Below the pieces are notes generated by a model. That model made no database searches, was not told where the DNA came from, and worked only from the letters and a program-made list of their open reading frames with translations. A stretch of DNA of 64,000 nt from Burkholderiales bacterium (lineage in GTDB: Bacteria > Pseudomonadota > Gammaproteobacteria > Burkholderiales > Burkholderiaceae_D): assembly GCA_016200895.1 (NCBI GenBank), contig JACQDX010000128.1, positions 1-64,000 on the forward strand, read 5' to 3'. Positions 44,028 through 54,209 of this stretch are shown piece after piece. Positions within the stretch are counted from its first letter, which is position 1, and every line of letters begins with the position of its first letter. The position numbers and the translations under genes were made by a program.

Positions 44028-46622
44028 CTATAGTTTGGCATGCCGCAAGCGTAGCGCATTACTTATCACTGATACTGAACTCAGACTCATCGCAGCACTG
44101 GCTATCATGGGGCTAAGCAAAATCCCAAACCACGGATACAAAAGCCCGGCGGCCACAGGTACTCCTACAAAATTATAGACAAAGGCAAAGAACAGGTTTT
44201 GCCTGATGTTTTTCATCGCCTGTTGACTCAGGGAGCGGGCTTTGATAATGCCTCGCAAATCACCTTTCACCAGCACCACATGCGCGCTATGCATGGCAAC
44301 ATCGGTGCCGCTGCCCATGGCGATGCCCACATCCGCCTGCGCCAACGCTGGCGCGTCATTGATGCCATCGCCGGCCATGGCAACCACGCGCCCCTGCGCC
44401 TGCAATTCTTGCACGATACGGAACTTGTCTGCTGGTAGCAGATCGGCACGCACATCATCGAGCCCCAGTTGCTTTGCCACTGCCTGCGCAGTAATGGCAT
44501 TGTCGCCAGTCAGCACGATGATATGCATGCCCTGTTGCTGCAACTGACTTATCGCTTCCTTGCTATTGCTCTTGATTTTGTCAGCCACACTTAGCAAGGC
44601 CACGGCTTTTTGATTCACAGCCATCAACATGACTGTATGCCCCAAGGTCTGCAAATCTGTGACTTGGCGCTCAAAACCTGACATGCTGATTGCATGTTCT
44701 TTCAATAAAGCCGGATTGCCCAACAAAACTGCTTTACCATCCACTGTGGCACTGACACCCTTGCCCGTGACAGACATGAAATCGCTGATCGTCGCTGGCT
44801 TGCTGCCACGTGCTTCTGCATAACTGACAATCGCATGGGCGACCGGGTGCTCACTGCGCTGCTCCAGTGCCAATGCCAGCGCCAGCAAATCTGTTTCTGA
44901 TTCACCATTGGCGACGCTGAAGTTTTGCAGTGTTGGTTTGCCTTCTGTCAGCGTGCCGGTTTTGTCTATCAGCAGGGTGTCGATTTTTTCCAGTCTTTCC
45001 AGTGCCTCGGCATCCTTGATCAAGACCCCATCATGGGCACCACGGCCTATGCCAACGGTAACCGATATCGGTGTTGCCAGACCAAGTGCACATGGGCAGG
45101 CGATGATCAATACTGACACTGCCGCCATCAAACCATTCGCCAGTGCAGGTGCAGGCCCCCAGAGTGCCCAGCCTATAAAAGCAAGAACGGCAGTGGCAAT
45201 CACGCCGGGCACAAACCAGCCTGAAACCTGATCAGCCAGCTTCTGTATTGGCGCACGTGAACGTCCGGCCTGATTCACCAGGGCAATAATGCTGGCCAGC
45301 AAAGTATCCTTACCTATGCGCTGTGCCTGCATGCTAAAGCTGCCTTGCTGGTTGATCGTACCAGCGCTGACTTTGTCACCCACCTGTTTGCTGACGGGTA
45401 GCGGTTCACCCGTCAGCATGGCTTCATCAACATTGCTGTGACCATCCAGAACTACGCCATCGACGGGAATATGTGCGCCTGGTTTGACGCGCAGATAATC
45501 ACCAAGTTGCACTGCATCCAAAGAGATTTCAGTCTCGCTGCCATCAGCCGCAATGCGTATCGCAGTCGCTGGTGTCAAGCCTAGCAGTGCTTTAATTGCT
45601 GCATTGGTTTGCGAGCGTGCCCGTAATTCCAGTACCTGACCCAGCAAGACTAAAGTAATGATGATGGCCGCAGCTTCAAAATACAGTGGTGCCATGCCAT
45701 TCATCTTGAAGGCTGCTGGCAGAATATCTGGTAAAAGCAATGCCACCAGACTGAATACATAGGCGGCAGCCGTGCCCACGCCTATCAAACTGAACATGTT
45801 CAGGTGCATGGTCTTGAAGGACGCAAGCGCCCGCTCAAAAAATGGCAGGCCAGCCCATAACACCACAGGTGTCGCCAGCAAGAATTGCAACCAGTTGAAC
45901 ACCGTCATACCCAACAACGTGTGAAACGACACGCCAGGCAACATGTCACCCATGGTCATGATCAGCAACGGCAAACTCAGCACCAGGCTGAACTTGAAGC
46001 GGCGGGTCATGTCGTCCAGTTCGCTGGTATCTTCTTCTGCCGAGGCTTCCTTGGGTTCCAGCGCCATGCCACAGAGCGGGCAAATGCCAGGGCCGACTTG
46101 TTCTATCTCCAGATGCATGGGGCAAGTAAATATTGTATCCTTGGCTACAGCCTTGGGTGCAGGACGCTTGGCCGGTTCCAGCCAGGCGGCAGGATCTTTG
46201 CGGAATTTTTCCAGGCAAGAGTTACAGCAAAAATAATAGCTGTGCCCTTCATGCACAAACTGGTGCTGGCTTTGCGCATTGACACGCATGCCGCACACCG
46301 GGTCCTTATGCTCACCTTGGGTGTCGCTTTGCATTGCGTCGCCACTGACATTAGCAACGCTGCCTAGCCCGATGATCTTCTTGGCTTTGACATAATTTTC
46401 TGGCGCAGCATTGAATTTGCTGACGCAGGAAGTGCTGCAAAAATAGTAGGCTGTACCTTGAAAACGGGCCATTTTCTCTGGGTTCTTGCTGACTTGCATA
46501 CCGCATACCGGGTCTGTAAATTTCTTGTCCTGTGTTTTTTCTTGCTCAGTGACTGGTTGCGCTTCATGCTTGTGCCCACAGCAACTGCTCTTATGCTGGT
46601 GATTTGTTTGGTCTTGAGTCAT
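44028..46622 (-). CDS. Copper-type P1B ATPase with two N-terminal YHS domains
   Basis: The ATG at 46622 follows AAGGA and gives 864 residues. The N-terminus has a His/Cys-rich patch ([13 protein letters not shown]), then two YHS domains (DPVCGMQV...CSTSC and DPVCGMRV...CCNSC), then a [20 protein letters not shown] heavy-metal-binding segment. Eight membrane helices carry the CPC site in [13 protein letters not shown]. The phosphorylation motif is DKTGTLTEG, the nucleotide site [10 protein letters not shown], and the hinge [10 protein letters not shown]. Helix 7 YN and helix 8 MxxSS residues match the Cu(I) selectivity pattern. It exports copper and is divergent from a MerR regulator. No typical HMA ferredoxin-like domain is present. 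Confidence 0.9.
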   Translation of the reverse strand: MTQDQTNHQHKSSCCGHKHEAQPVTEQEKTQDKKFTDPVCGMQVSKNPEKMARFQGTAYYFCSTSCVSKFNAAPENYVKAKKIIGLGSVANVSGDAMQSDTQGEHKDPVCGMRVNAQSQHQFVHEGHSYYFCCNSCLEKFRKDPAAWLEPAKRPAPKAVAKDTIFTCPMHLEIEQVGPGICPLCGMALEPKEASAEEDTSELDDMTRRFKFSLVLSLPLLIMTMGDMLPGVSFHTLLGMTVFNWLQFLLATPVVLWAGLPFFERALASFKTMHLNMFSLIGVGTAAAYVFSLVALLLPDILPAAFKMNGMAPLYFEAAAIIITLVLLGQVLELRARSQTNAAIKALLGLTPATAIRIAADGSETEISLDAVQLGDYLRVKPGAHIPVDGVVLDGHSNVDEAMLTGEPLPVSKQVGDKVSAGTINQQGSFSMQAQRIGKDTLLASIIALVNQAGRSRAPIQKLADQVSGWFVPGVIATAVLAFIGWALWGPAPALANGLMAAVSVLIIACPCALGLATPISVTVGIGRGAHDGVLIKDAEALERLEKIDTLLIDKTGTLTEGKPTLQNFSVANGESETDLLALALALEQRSEHPVAHAIVSYAEARGSKPATISDFMSVTGKGVSATVDGKAVLLGNPALLKEHAISMSGFERQVTDLQTLGHTVMLMAVNQKAVALLSVADKIKSNSKEAISQLQQQGMHIIVLTGDNAITAQAVAKQLGLDDVRADLLPADKFRIVQELQAQGRVVAMAGDGINDAPALAQADVGIAMGSGTDVAMHSAHVVLVKGDLRGIIKARSLSQQAMKNIRQNLFFAFVYNFVGVPVAAGLLYPWFGILLSPMIASAAMSLSSVSVISNALRLRHAKL

Positions 46623-46660
46623 CGCTTTTCCTTCCAATACAAAAATAACTAGATTGCCTT

Positions 46661-46692
46661 ATCATAGACTCTGTACCCAAGAACAGAGTCAA
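46661..46692 (-). promoter_or_regulatory. MerR-type operator/promoter of the copper ATPase gene
   Basis: On the minus strand, TTGACT (46692-46687) and TATGAT (46666-46661) are separated by 20 bases. Between them lies most of a perfect inverted repeat GACTCTGT/ACAGAGTC (46667-46674, 46683-46690). The overlong spacer with a dyad is the hallmark of MerR-family activator promoters. Confidence 0.8.
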
Positions 46693-46705
46693 GGACTTTT
46701 TAGCG

Positions 46706-47137
46706 ATGATTGATACAGATCAATATACGATAGGGCAATTGGCCAAGGCGGCGGGGGTGGGTGTAGAAACCATACGTTACTACCAGCGCCGTGATTTGTT
46801 GCCTGTGCCCGAAGTGGCCAGTGGCTTTCGAACTTATCCGGCAAATCTGGCAGAGCGCATACGTTTTATCAAAAGGGCGCAGGAATTGGGCTTTAGTCTG
46901 GACGAAATCGCCAATTTGCTGATGCTGGAAGGTGGTAATGACAGACAAGCCATACGCGATGTTGCCCACGAGCGTTTGCTGCAAGTACGGGCCAAACTGG
47001 CTGACTTGCACAAGATGGAAGACATGCTGACACAGTTGATACATCAATGTGCATCATCAACACAGCAAGTGCAGTGCCCGATTATTCAGGCGCTGGCGAG
47101 TAGCAGTCCTGACGAAGTGAAAGCTTGTCAACACTGA
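46706..47137 (+). CDS. MerR family heavy-metal-responsive regulator
   Basis: A 143-residue regulator with the N-terminal MerR winged helix (YTIGQLAKAAGVGVETIRYYQRRDLLP), a dimerisation coil, and a C-terminal metal-binding loop with Cys115 and Cys124 (C-x8-C) followed by PIIQAL. The residue aligned with MerR Cys82 is arginine, so the Hg(II) site of MerR is incomplete. CueR uses C-x7-C, one residue shorter. The divergent Cu(I) ATPase makes copper the likely signal. It should activate that gene through the stretched promoter at 46661-46692. Confidence 0.85.
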   Translation: MIDTDQYTIGQLAKAAGVGVETIRYYQRRDLLPVPEVASGFRTYPANLAERIRFIKRAQELGFSLDEIANLLMLEGGNDRQAIRDVAHERLLQVRAKLADLHKMEDMLTQLIHQCASSTQQVQCPIIQALASSSPDEVKACQH

Positions 47138-47150
47138 AGCAAGTTCTGCC

Positions 47151-48761
47151 TCAGTGCTCGCCGTTGGCGACCCAGTCCGGTTTCTCGGTTTGTACGTAAT
47201 GGATCAGGGCATCCACTACCAAGGGGTCAAATTGTGTGCCGCTCCGGGATTTAATATAGGCAATCGTGTCTTCCAGTGACCAGGGTTCCTTGTAGGGGCG
47301 GCGGTGCAACAAGGCATCAAACACATCGACCACGGCAACAATGCGCGCTGACAAGGGGATATCTTCCCCCTTCAATTTGCGTGGATAACCATGACCATCA
47401 AAATGCTCATGATGGCTGCCTGCAATTTGTGAGCCATAAGTCAGGTAGCTGACACCATCCACCATGGTGGCTGCGCGCGCCAATACAGTTTCACCCGCCA
47501 ATGCGTGGTATTCCATGATGACGCGCTCTTCCTTGTCATGGCCGCCAGCTTTCAGCAAGACTGCATCCGGTGTCGCCACCTTGCCCACATCATGCAGGAT
47601 GCTGGCGATGCCCACCATTTCCATGAATTGCGGTGTCAGGTCTGTGGCGAAATTATTGCGCCGCTTGAGCTCACTGGCTATCGCATTCGTCAATTTGCAG
47701 ACGCGCTGTACATGGCCACCTGTATCGGTATCCCGTGATTCTGCCAGGTCGGTCAAAGCGACAACCGAGGCTTCCTGCGCCCTTTGCAATTGCTCGTTCA
47801 GATAACGGTTATCAAACGCGGCAGCAATGCGGTCACAGAATAATTCCAGCAGATCGCGCTGCATTTGCCCCAGTGGCCAGGGTGGTGTCACCAGGATGGC
47901 AAATTCATGGCCTTGCCGTGTATGGATGAACAAGACATCGGCAGGATGCTGGAACTGGCTTTTCTTTTCATCGAAAGCTTTTTCGACGATAGCTGTCCAC
48001 TCGCAATCTTGCGGCAATTTATCCAGGCCAGAAAAATTGCTATAGGTGCCGGTCGCCGCAATAATGCTGGCCTGCAGACTGCCATCCGGTGTACCAACTG
48101 CATGGCGTGACAGACATAAGACGCCATCCGCACCAACATCGAGTATGGCACCGATCTGGTTCAGCACGCCACAGGCAAATTCCTTCAAAGACTTCAACTC
48201 ATACAAATTGGCAGATGCCTGCAGTATGCGTGTCAAGCCTATGCGGCTGCGTTCTATCGACAGCAAGCCTTCATAGGCGCGTAACGAAGCGATCACCGTC
48301 GTGAACAGGCGCTGGGTAGTCAGTTCGGTCTTGGTTTTGTAGTCGTTGATGTCGTAATCGACAATGACACTTTTTTCAGGTGCCTGGCCGGGCTGGCCAG
48401 TGCGTAGTACGATGCGTACCAATTGATTCTTGAGTTCTTCGCGTATGCGTTTTACCAGGCGCAAACCAGCGTCATCGGTCTCCATGACGACATCGAGCAA
48501 GATCAGGTTGATGTCGTTTTCCCTGCTTAAAATATCAAACGCTTCAGATGCACTGTGGGCTGATAATATGTCCAGCGGGCGTCCCTTGAAAACGATATTG
48601 CCCAGGGCCAGGCGGGTTACTGCGTGTATGTCTTCTTCATCGTCAACGATGAGCAGACGCCAGGGGTGTGATTCAAAAGACGTGTCCAGCTGTTCCTGCG
48701 ACTTGTCATTACTTTCATCTTCAATGATCCAGTCTTCTTCTGATCCCTGTTCGTGATTCAT
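47151..48761 (-). CDS. REC-DUF3369-HD-GYP response regulator phosphodiesterase
   Basis: A 536-residue protein. A receiver domain near residues 30-160 (RLLIVDDEEDIHAVTR, phospho-acceptor in LILLDVVME) is followed by a DUF3369-like GAF-type region of about 165 residues and an HD-GYP-type domain. That domain has SRDTDTGGHVQRV, SILHDVGKVATPDAVLLKAG and HHEHFDGHGYPRKLKGEDIP. Such proteins hydrolyse c-di-GMP on phosphorylation by a histidine kinase. No kinase gene is adjacent. It may counter the diguanylate cyclases at 3.3 and 19.3 kb, an inference. Confidence 0.9.
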   Translation of the reverse strand: MNHEQGSEEDWIIEDESNDKSQEQLDTSFESHPWRLLIVDDEEDIHAVTRLALGNIVFKGRPLDILSAHSASEAFDILSRENDINLILLDVVMETDDAGLRLVKRIREELKNQLVRIVLRTGQPGQAPEKSVIVDYDINDYKTKTELTTQRLFTTVIASLRAYEGLLSIERSRIGLTRILQASANLYELKSLKEFACGVLNQIGAILDVGADGVLCLSRHAVGTPDGSLQASIIAATGTYSNFSGLDKLPQDCEWTAIVEKAFDEKKSQFQHPADVLFIHTRQGHEFAILVTPPWPLGQMQRDLLELFCDRIAAAFDNRYLNEQLQRAQEASVVALTDLAESRDTDTGGHVQRVCKLTNAIASELKRRNNFATDLTPQFMEMVGIASILHDVGKVATPDAVLLKAGGHDKEERVIMEYHALAGETVLARAATMVDGVSYLTYGSQIAGSHHEHFDGHGYPRKLKGEDIPLSARIVAVVDVFDALLHRRPYKEPWSLEDTIAYIKSRSGTQFDPLVVDALIHYVQTEKPDWVANGEH

Positions 48762-48932
48762 GCACTCCCCCGATCATTTGCACTGCAACATGGCTTGTGG
48801 TCAGATAATCATTCGAAACGGTCTGTATCCTCAGAATTTATTATGCCAGCAATTCTTTGAAAATGCCTTCCGGCATCATTTTATTATGTGGTATTTGACA
48901 GACATTCACATTGCTGCCGAAGTGATGACGGT

Positions 48933-49577
48933 TTAGCTGGACGAAACAGTATTCAAGCGCAGGCGGTGCAATACCATATCAACAATTAATGTCTCGGCCT
49001 CCTCAAAATCATTCTCGTTCAAAGGACTATGTCCCAGCACCAGACTCATTTGTGCCGCAAAGTCAGCATACGACTGCGTCATCGCCCAAATGGAAAATAA
49101 CAGGTGCGTCGTATTCACGGCCGCGATTTTGCCGGCAGCCATCCATGCTTCAAAGACGGCGATATCTTTTTGCAACAGCGGCAGGATCTTATTGCGCATG
49201 GTTTCTGCATACACAGGCGCACCGCTGATGACTTCCATCGCATATACGCGCGAGGCTTGCGGTTGCTCACGTGAAAAACGCAGTTTGGCGCGTATGTAAT
49301 TCCCCAGCAGGGTCGCCGGGTCATGGTCGGGGTCTGCCAGTATGTTCATACGATCCAGCCATTGGTCCAGTACCTGGTCCAGCACCTTCTCATACAGGAT
49401 TTGCTTGGTCGGGAAGTAGTACAGCAAATTCTGTTTCGACAGACCTGCCCGTTCAGCAATGGATGCCAGTGCAGTGCCTGCATAACCAGCCTCGGCAAAT
49501 ACCTCGACTGCCGCCAGCATGATGCGGGCTTCCAGTGCGTCGCGTGAGCGCGTGAGTTTATCCGGCGCTCTATCCAT
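48933..49577 (-). CDS. RutR-like TetR family regulator of pyrimidine catabolism
   Basis: A 214-residue TetR protein. The HTH region (TALASIAERAGLSKQNLLYYFPTKQILYEKVL) and ligand domain (YIRAKLRFSREQPQASRVYAMEVISGAP; LLFSIWAMTQSYADFA) follow the E. coli RutR pattern along their length. RutR senses uracil/thymine and represses pyrimidine-use genes. Here it lies beside the reductive pyrimidine catabolic genes and overlaps the MocR gene by eight bases. A RutR-type operator sits before the transaminase gene. Confidence 0.87.
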   Translation of the reverse strand: MDRAPDKLTRSRDALEARIMLAAVEVFAEAGYAGTALASIAERAGLSKQNLLYYFPTKQILYEKVLDQVLDQWLDRMNILADPDHDPATLLGNYIRAKLRFSREQPQASRVYAMEVISGAPVYAETMRNKILPLLQKDIAVFEAWMAAGKIAAVNTTHLLFSIWAMTQSYADFAAQMSLVLGHSPLNENDFEEAETLIVDMVLHRLRLNTVSSS

Positions 49578-51012
49578 GATGCTGCTTCATCAAAAAGTTT
49601 TTCAATGTATCTGCATCGCTATAGGCGATATTGAAACGGAACCAGGGATGATTACTGGCATGCAGGCTAAAGAACTCGTCTGGTGCCAGCAAGATACCTT
49701 CCTGCAAAGCCTGGCGTGAAATCTCGCTGGCACTAGCCTTGCTGTCTTTCCAACCCGCGCTGATGAACATGCCGCCGCGCGGTTCTGCCAGAGGCGTGAG
49801 ACCTGCGGCCAACAGCATTTCCATGCTGGCATTGCGCGATGTTTCCAGTTGCCGCTTGAGCTTTTCCAGCATACGGCGGTACAGGCGTGAGCTGATGGCA
49901 TGCAGCACGGCGCGCTCATTGATTTCAGAGGTCGTCAAACCCGCCAGCATCTTCACCCTCAGCAATTCACCTATCAGCGAATGCGATGCGCAGACCGAAC
50001 CAACACGCAAGGTAGGGGACAAAGTCTTGGAAAAGCTGCCCACCCGTATCACCCGGCGCAAACCATCCATCGCTGCCAGTGAGGGTTCCGGGCGTGGGCA
50101 AAGTTCGCGGTAGATATCATCTTCCACCAGCCAGAAGTCAAACTGTTCTGCCAATGCCAGCAAGCGGTGCGCCTGTGCCTGGCTCAGGCTGGTACCGAGG
50201 GGGTTTTGCAAGACCGTATTCACAAACATCAGCTTGGGCTGATGCAGCAGAGCCTTTTCCATGAGGCTATCGAGGTTCAGGCCTTTTTCATCACGGGTTA
50301 TTCCTATGGGGATGCAGCCGTGATGGCGTATCAGCGACAACAGATTGCTATAGCCGGGGTCTTCGACCAATACAGTGTCGCCAGGTTTGCACAGGGTGCG
50401 CAGGATAAGGTCAAAACCATGGGTAGCACCATGGGTCAGCAATATCTGTTCAGAATCGACACTGAACAATTCCTGCGACAGGCTGCTGGCCAGGTGCTGG
50501 CGCAAGCTGGGGAAACCCAAGGGGTTGCCATAGCCACGCAGGCGCTGGGTAGGGATGCGCATTGACTGCTTCAAGGCATCCAGCAAAATATCATCGCCAT
50601 ACCACTCAGGAGGCAGCCAGCCAGAACCTACCGGCAGGGCGCTCGACACGCCAGAATACAAATCCGGGCTTAAGGCATCCAGCGCGCTGGGTATGACAGC
50701 TTGCGCCATGGGCTGCGGTGCACAGGCCGGTTTGGTAACAAAATAACCAGAACCACGGCGCGAACTCAGCAAGCCCAGGGTAATCAGGCGTTCGTAAGAT
50801 TCCACAACTGTAAAGGTACTGACAGCATTGCATTTGGCAAACTGCCGCACTGACGGCATCTTGCTCCCCTGCGCCAGGTCATTCTGGCGCACCAGCCTTG
50901 TTACCTCCTGCACAATCTGGTCGACCAGGCTGGCCTGGCGGCTACGCTCCAGCGACAGTTGCGGCCAGATGGGACTTTGCTCTAATGCGTGCACTTCTTT
51001 TACGGCGTCCAT
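49570..51012 (-). CDS. MocR/PdxR-type GntR regulator with aminotransferase-like domain
   Basis: A 480-residue protein. An N-terminal GntR winged helix (about 30-95, LAQGSKMPSVRQFAKCNAVST...LLSSRRGSGYFV) is joined to a fold-type I aminotransferase domain with ILLTHGATHGFDLILRTL. The PLP-lysine region is RVGSFSKTLSPTLRVG. MocR proteins use PLP as cofactor and often regulate nearby amino-acid, GABA, taurine or beta-alanine genes. It is divergent from the beta-alanine transaminase gene and overlaps the RutR-like gene. Beta-alanine as effector is an inference. Confidence 0.9.
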   Translation of the reverse strand: MDAVKEVHALEQSPIWPQLSLERSRQASLVDQIVQEVTRLVRQNDLAQGSKMPSVRQFAKCNAVSTFTVVESYERLITLGLLSSRRGSGYFVTKPACAPQPMAQAVIPSALDALSPDLYSGVSSALPVGSGWLPPEWYGDDILLDALKQSMRIPTQRLRGYGNPLGFPSLRQHLASSLSQELFSVDSEQILLTHGATHGFDLILRTLCKPGDTVLVEDPGYSNLLSLIRHHGCIPIGITRDEKGLNLDSLMEKALLHQPKLMFVNTVLQNPLGTSLSQAQAHRLLALAEQFDFWLVEDDIYRELCPRPEPSLAAMDGLRRVIRVGSFSKTLSPTLRVGSVCASHSLIGELLRVKMLAGLTTSEINERAVLHAISSRLYRRMLEKLKRQLETSRNASMEMLLAAGLTPLAEPRGGMFISAGWKDSKASASEISRQALQEGILLAPDEFFSLHASNHPWFRFNIAYSDADTLKNFLMKQHHG

Positions 51013-51028
51013 GCTTGCTCCTTGCTAA

Positions 51029-51159
51029 ACACACAAAATTGTGGAACTTGCACAAAATCGTTCCAGCAAGAAACAGCGACGAAGACAGTACGAATAGTAC
51101 GGCTAGGAGCTGTGACGCAGCTGGGGCGGTTTTGTGCAAGTTCCAGCACAACTGTGTTG
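51029..51159. repeat. About 130-bp inverted-repeat element in the divergent pyd promoter region
   Basis: Perfect 15-bp arms GGAACTTGCACAAAA (51043-51057) and TTTTGTGCAAGTTCC (51130-51144) are extended by ACAC/GTGT-type outer pairing. An inner dyad GTACGAATAGTAC lies near 51088-51100. There is no ORF. It resembles dispersed MITE/REP-type palindromes and lies between the MocR start and the transaminase promoter. Confidence 0.6.
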
Positions 51160-51177
51160 CTTTGGCTACCAATACGG

Positions 51178-51205
51178 TTGGATGAAATTAAACTGGCTGT
51201 ATATG
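51178..51205 (+). promoter_or_regulatory. Candidate promoter of the transaminase gene
   Basis: TTGGAT and TATATG are spaced by 16 bases, immediately after the inverted-repeat element. It is the best housekeeping-type pair in the gap but matches consensus only partly. Confidence 0.35.
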
Positions 51206-51243
51206 TCATTACTGCATATGCTTATTTAGCATTTCAGCATATT

Positions 51244-51259
51244 TTTACCACTTGGTAAA
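51244..51259 (+). promoter_or_regulatory. RutR-like operator palindrome
   Basis: TTTACCACTTGGTAAA is a perfect 7-2-7 palindrome. It matches the E. coli RutR consensus TTGACCAnnTGGTCAA at 12 of 14 defined positions. It ends 19 bases before the transaminase ATG, and the RutR-like gene lies in the same locus. Confidence 0.6.
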
Positions 51260-51278
51260 TTGTTTTCAGGAGAAGCCC

Positions 51279-52589
51279 ATGCTCAGCAAACAACAACTCA
51301 ATTCCTACTGGATGCCTTTCACGGCCAACCGTGACTATAAAGAAGCCCCGCGCCTGGTGGCTTCTGCCTCTGGCATGTACTACCGCGACCAGAATGGCCG
51401 CGAGATACTCGACGGGACGGCAGGCCTGTGGTGCGTGCCGCTGGGCCATTCCCACCCAACTGTGGTGAAAGCGGTACAAGATGCTGTAGCGACCCTGGAT
51501 TACGCCCCGGCCTTCCAGATCGGTCACCCGCAAGCTTTTGAGCTGGCAGAACAGTTGATTGACTATAGCGGTAACAAATTCGGCCAGGTGTTTTATACCA
51601 ATTCCGGCTCAGAAGCCGTCGATACAGCCATGAAAATGGTGCTGGCCTACCACCGCAGCCGTGGCGAAGCCCAGCGCACCCGCTTCATCAGCCGCGAACG
51701 TGCTTACCATGGTGTTGGCTTCGGCGGCATGTCGCTAGGCGGCCTGCCTGCCAACCGCAAACAGTTCGGTACTTTGCTGGCTGGTGTTGATTACCTGCCG
51801 CATACGCATAACCTGGAAAAAAATGCCTTTACCCGTGGCTTGCCAGAATACGGCACCCACCTTGCAGATGAACTCGAACGCCTGATCGCCCTGCATGATA
51901 TCTCCACCATTGCGGCCGTCATCGTCGAACCGCTGGCTGGTTCCGCTGGCGTCATCCTGCCATCAAAAGGTTATCTGAAACGCTTGCGTGAACTGTGCGA
52001 CAAACATGGCATCCTGCTGATATTCGATGAAGTCATTACCGGCTTTGGTCGCATGGCGACACCGTTTGCATCTGACTTCTTTGATGTTACACCTGACCTG
52101 ATGACCACTGCCAAAGGCCTGACCAATGGTGTCGTGCCTATGGGCGCCGTGTTCAGCCACCAAAAGATTTACGATGCCTTGATGGATGGCCCTGCAGGCA
52201 TAGAACTCTTCCACGGTTACACTTATTCCGGTCACCCTTTGGCAGTTGCTGCCAGTCTGGCTTCACTTAAAGTATTCAAGGAAGAAAAAGTGCTGGAACA
52301 TGCACAAAGCATGACTGCATATTGGGAAGACGGCTTGCATTCCCTGAAAGGCCTGCCACACGTCATAGACTTGCGCAATGTCGGCCTGATCGGTGCGATA
52401 GAGCTCGAATCCATGCCAGGCAAAGTCGGCGCACGCGCCATGGCAGCCTACAAGAAAGCCTTTGCTGAAGGTGTACTGGTGCGCACCACCGGGGACATCA
52501 TCGCCATGTCACCTCCATTGATTTTGGAGAAAAAACACGTAGACCAACTGTTCGGCAAACTGACAGACATTTTGAAACACCTCGATTAA
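51279..52589 (+). CDS. Beta-alanine--pyruvate aminotransferase (class III)
   Basis: The ATG at 51279 follows AGGAGA and gives 436 residues. It is a class III omega-aminotransferase. It has the N-terminal [45 protein letters not shown] and [13 protein letters not shown] segments, and TTAKGLTNG with the PLP Lys279. The family moves the amino group of beta-alanine to pyruvate, giving malonate semialdehyde and alanine. The next gene consumes that semialdehyde, and upstream steps are encoded in the same locus, which supports the substrate. Confidence 0.88.
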   Translation: MLSKQQLNSYWMPFTANRDYKEAPRLVASASGMYYRDQNGREILDGTAGLWCVPLGHSHPTVVKAVQDAVATLDYAPAFQIGHPQAFELAEQLIDYSGNKFGQVFYTNSGSEAVDTAMKMVLAYHRSRGEAQRTRFISRERAYHGVGFGGMSLGGLPANRKQFGTLLAGVDYLPHTHNLEKNAFTRGLPEYGTHLADELERLIALHDISTIAAVIVEPLAGSAGVILPSKGYLKRLRELCDKHGILLIFDEVITGFGRMATPFASDFFDVTPDLMTTAKGLTNGVVPMGAVFSHQKIYDALMDGPAGIELFHGYTYSGHPLAVAASLASLKVFKEEKVLEHAQSMTAYWEDGLHSLKGLPHVIDLRNVGLIGAIELESMPGKVGARAMAAYKKAFAEGVLVRTTGDIIAMSPPLILEKKHVDQLFGKLTDILKHLD

Positions 52590-52602
52590 TCCGGCGAACA
52601 TC

Positions 52603-54102
52603 ATGAGCACATATCAAGTCAATCACTTCATCAACGGCGAATTGCATCAAAGCGTGCAGCCACGTTTTGCCGATATCTATAATCCGGCTCTCGGTTCGGT
52701 CCAGGGCCAGGTAGCATTGGGCAGCGAGCAGGATGTCAACCTGGCAGTTGCCTCAGCATCCAAGGCTTTTCCTGCATGGTCAAACACACCAGCGCTGTCA
52801 CGCGCCCGCGTGCTCATGGCTTATTTGAACCTGCTGCAACAGCATACCGATGAATTTGCCAATTTGCTGACCAAGGAACATGGCAAGACCCTGGCGGATG
52901 CCAAAGGCGAGGTCGCACGTGGCATAGAAGTGGTGGAATTTGCCATCGGTATTCCGCAACTGTTGAAGGGTGAATATTCCGAGCAAATCGCCCGTGGCAT
53001 CGATGCCTGCAGCATGAGACAGCCTTTGGGCGTAGTGGCTGGCATTACGCCATTCAACTTCCCCGTGATGGTGCCGATGTGGATGTTCCCTATCGCTATC
53101 GCCTGCGGCAATACCTTTATCTTGAAACCATCCGAGCGCGATCCTTCCGCATCCTTGCTGCATGCAAAACTGCTCAAGCAGGCAGGTTTGCCGGACGGCG
53201 TTTTCAATGTCGTGCAAGGTGACAAGAGTGTGGTTGATGCGCTGCTTGATCATCCAGATATTCAAGCCATCAGCTTCGTTGGTTCAACACCGATTGCACA
53301 GGCGATATATGCACGCGGCTGTGCCAATGGCAAACGCGTGCAGGCGTTAGGCGGTGCAAAAAACCACATGGTTGTCATGCCTGATGCTGATCTGGAAATG
53401 GCAGTCGATGCCCTCATGGGCGCAGCCTATGGTTCTGCCGGTGAACGCTGCATGGCGATCTCGGTTGCCGTCGCCGTTGGTTCTGCTGCTGATGCCCTGG
53501 TCGATGCCATGGCAGCGCGTGTCAAATCACTCAAGATCAATAACGGTCTGGTGCCCGATGCTGAAATGGGACCGGTCATTACCCATGCTGCCAAAGAACG
53601 CATAGAAAGCCTGATTGGTGACGGCGTGGCAGAAGGGGCAAAGTTGGTCGTCGATGGTCGCAACTTTACCGTTGCCGGACATGAAGAAGGCTTCTTCTGT
53701 GGCGGCAGCCTGTTCGATCATGTAACTCCAGAAATGACCGTCTATAAACAAGAAATCTTTGGACCGGTCTTGTGCGTAGTACGTGTTCCAGATATGGCAG
53801 CTGCTGCAGACCTGATCAACAAACATGAATACGGCAATGGTGTCGCAGTCTTCACCCGCGATGGTGGCACCGCTCGTGAATTCGTGCGCATGATACAGGT
53901 CGGGATGGTTGGTGTGAATGTACCTTTGCCTGTACCCATGGCCTTCCATAGTTTCGGCGGCTGGAAGCGCAGCCTGTTTGGCGACCATCATATCTATGGC
54001 CCTGAAGGCGTGCGCTTTTATACGCGCGTTAAAGCAGTCATGCAGCGCTGGCCAGACAGTATCAGCAAAGGGGCTGAATTTTCTTTCCCTCAGAATAAAT
54101 AA
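52603..54102 (+). CDS. mmsA: CoA-acylating (methyl)malonate-semialdehyde dehydrogenase
   Basis: A 499-residue aldehyde dehydrogenase of the MmsA branch. It has [21 protein letters not shown], the branch-specific [17 protein letters not shown], and catalytic Cys283 in GSAGERCMA. It oxidises malonate semialdehyde (from beta-alanine) or methylmalonate semialdehyde (from thymine) with NAD and CoA, releasing CO2 and giving acetyl- or propionyl-CoA. It starts 13 bases after the transaminase stop, so the two are co-transcribed. This completes the route to central metabolism. Confidence 0.9.
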   Translation: MSTYQVNHFINGELHQSVQPRFADIYNPALGSVQGQVALGSEQDVNLAVASASKAFPAWSNTPALSRARVLMAYLNLLQQHTDEFANLLTKEHGKTLADAKGEVARGIEVVEFAIGIPQLLKGEYSEQIARGIDACSMRQPLGVVAGITPFNFPVMVPMWMFPIAIACGNTFILKPSERDPSASLLHAKLLKQAGLPDGVFNVVQGDKSVVDALLDHPDIQAISFVGSTPIAQAIYARGCANGKRVQALGGAKNHMVVMPDADLEMAVDALMGAAYGSAGERCMAISVAVAVGSAADALVDAMAARVKSLKINNGLVPDAEMGPVITHAAKERIESLIGDGVAEGAKLVVDGRNFTVAGHEEGFFCGGSLFDHVTPEMTVYKQEIFGPVLCVVRVPDMAAAADLINKHEYGNGVAVFTRDGGTAREFVRMIQVGMVGVNVPLPVPMAFHSFGGWKRSLFGDHHIYGPEGVRFYTRVKAVMQRWPDSISKGAEFSFPQNK

Positions 54103-54109
54103 ATCGGGG

Positions 54110-54137
54110 CTTACGCAAAATCGCGTCTTTGTGTAAG
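54110..54137 (+). terminator. Hairpin between mmsA and pydX
   Basis: CTTACGCAAA pairs with TTTGTGTAAG (9 of 10) and is followed by TCCTTTT. It may partly terminate or process the transcript between the two gene pairs. Confidence 0.45.
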
Positions 54138-54209
54138 TCCTTTTAAAGAAGTTTAGCTGTCACGAAAATTGCTTGTAAAAAAGAATTCTCAAGATTGATT
54201 GGAGCCACC

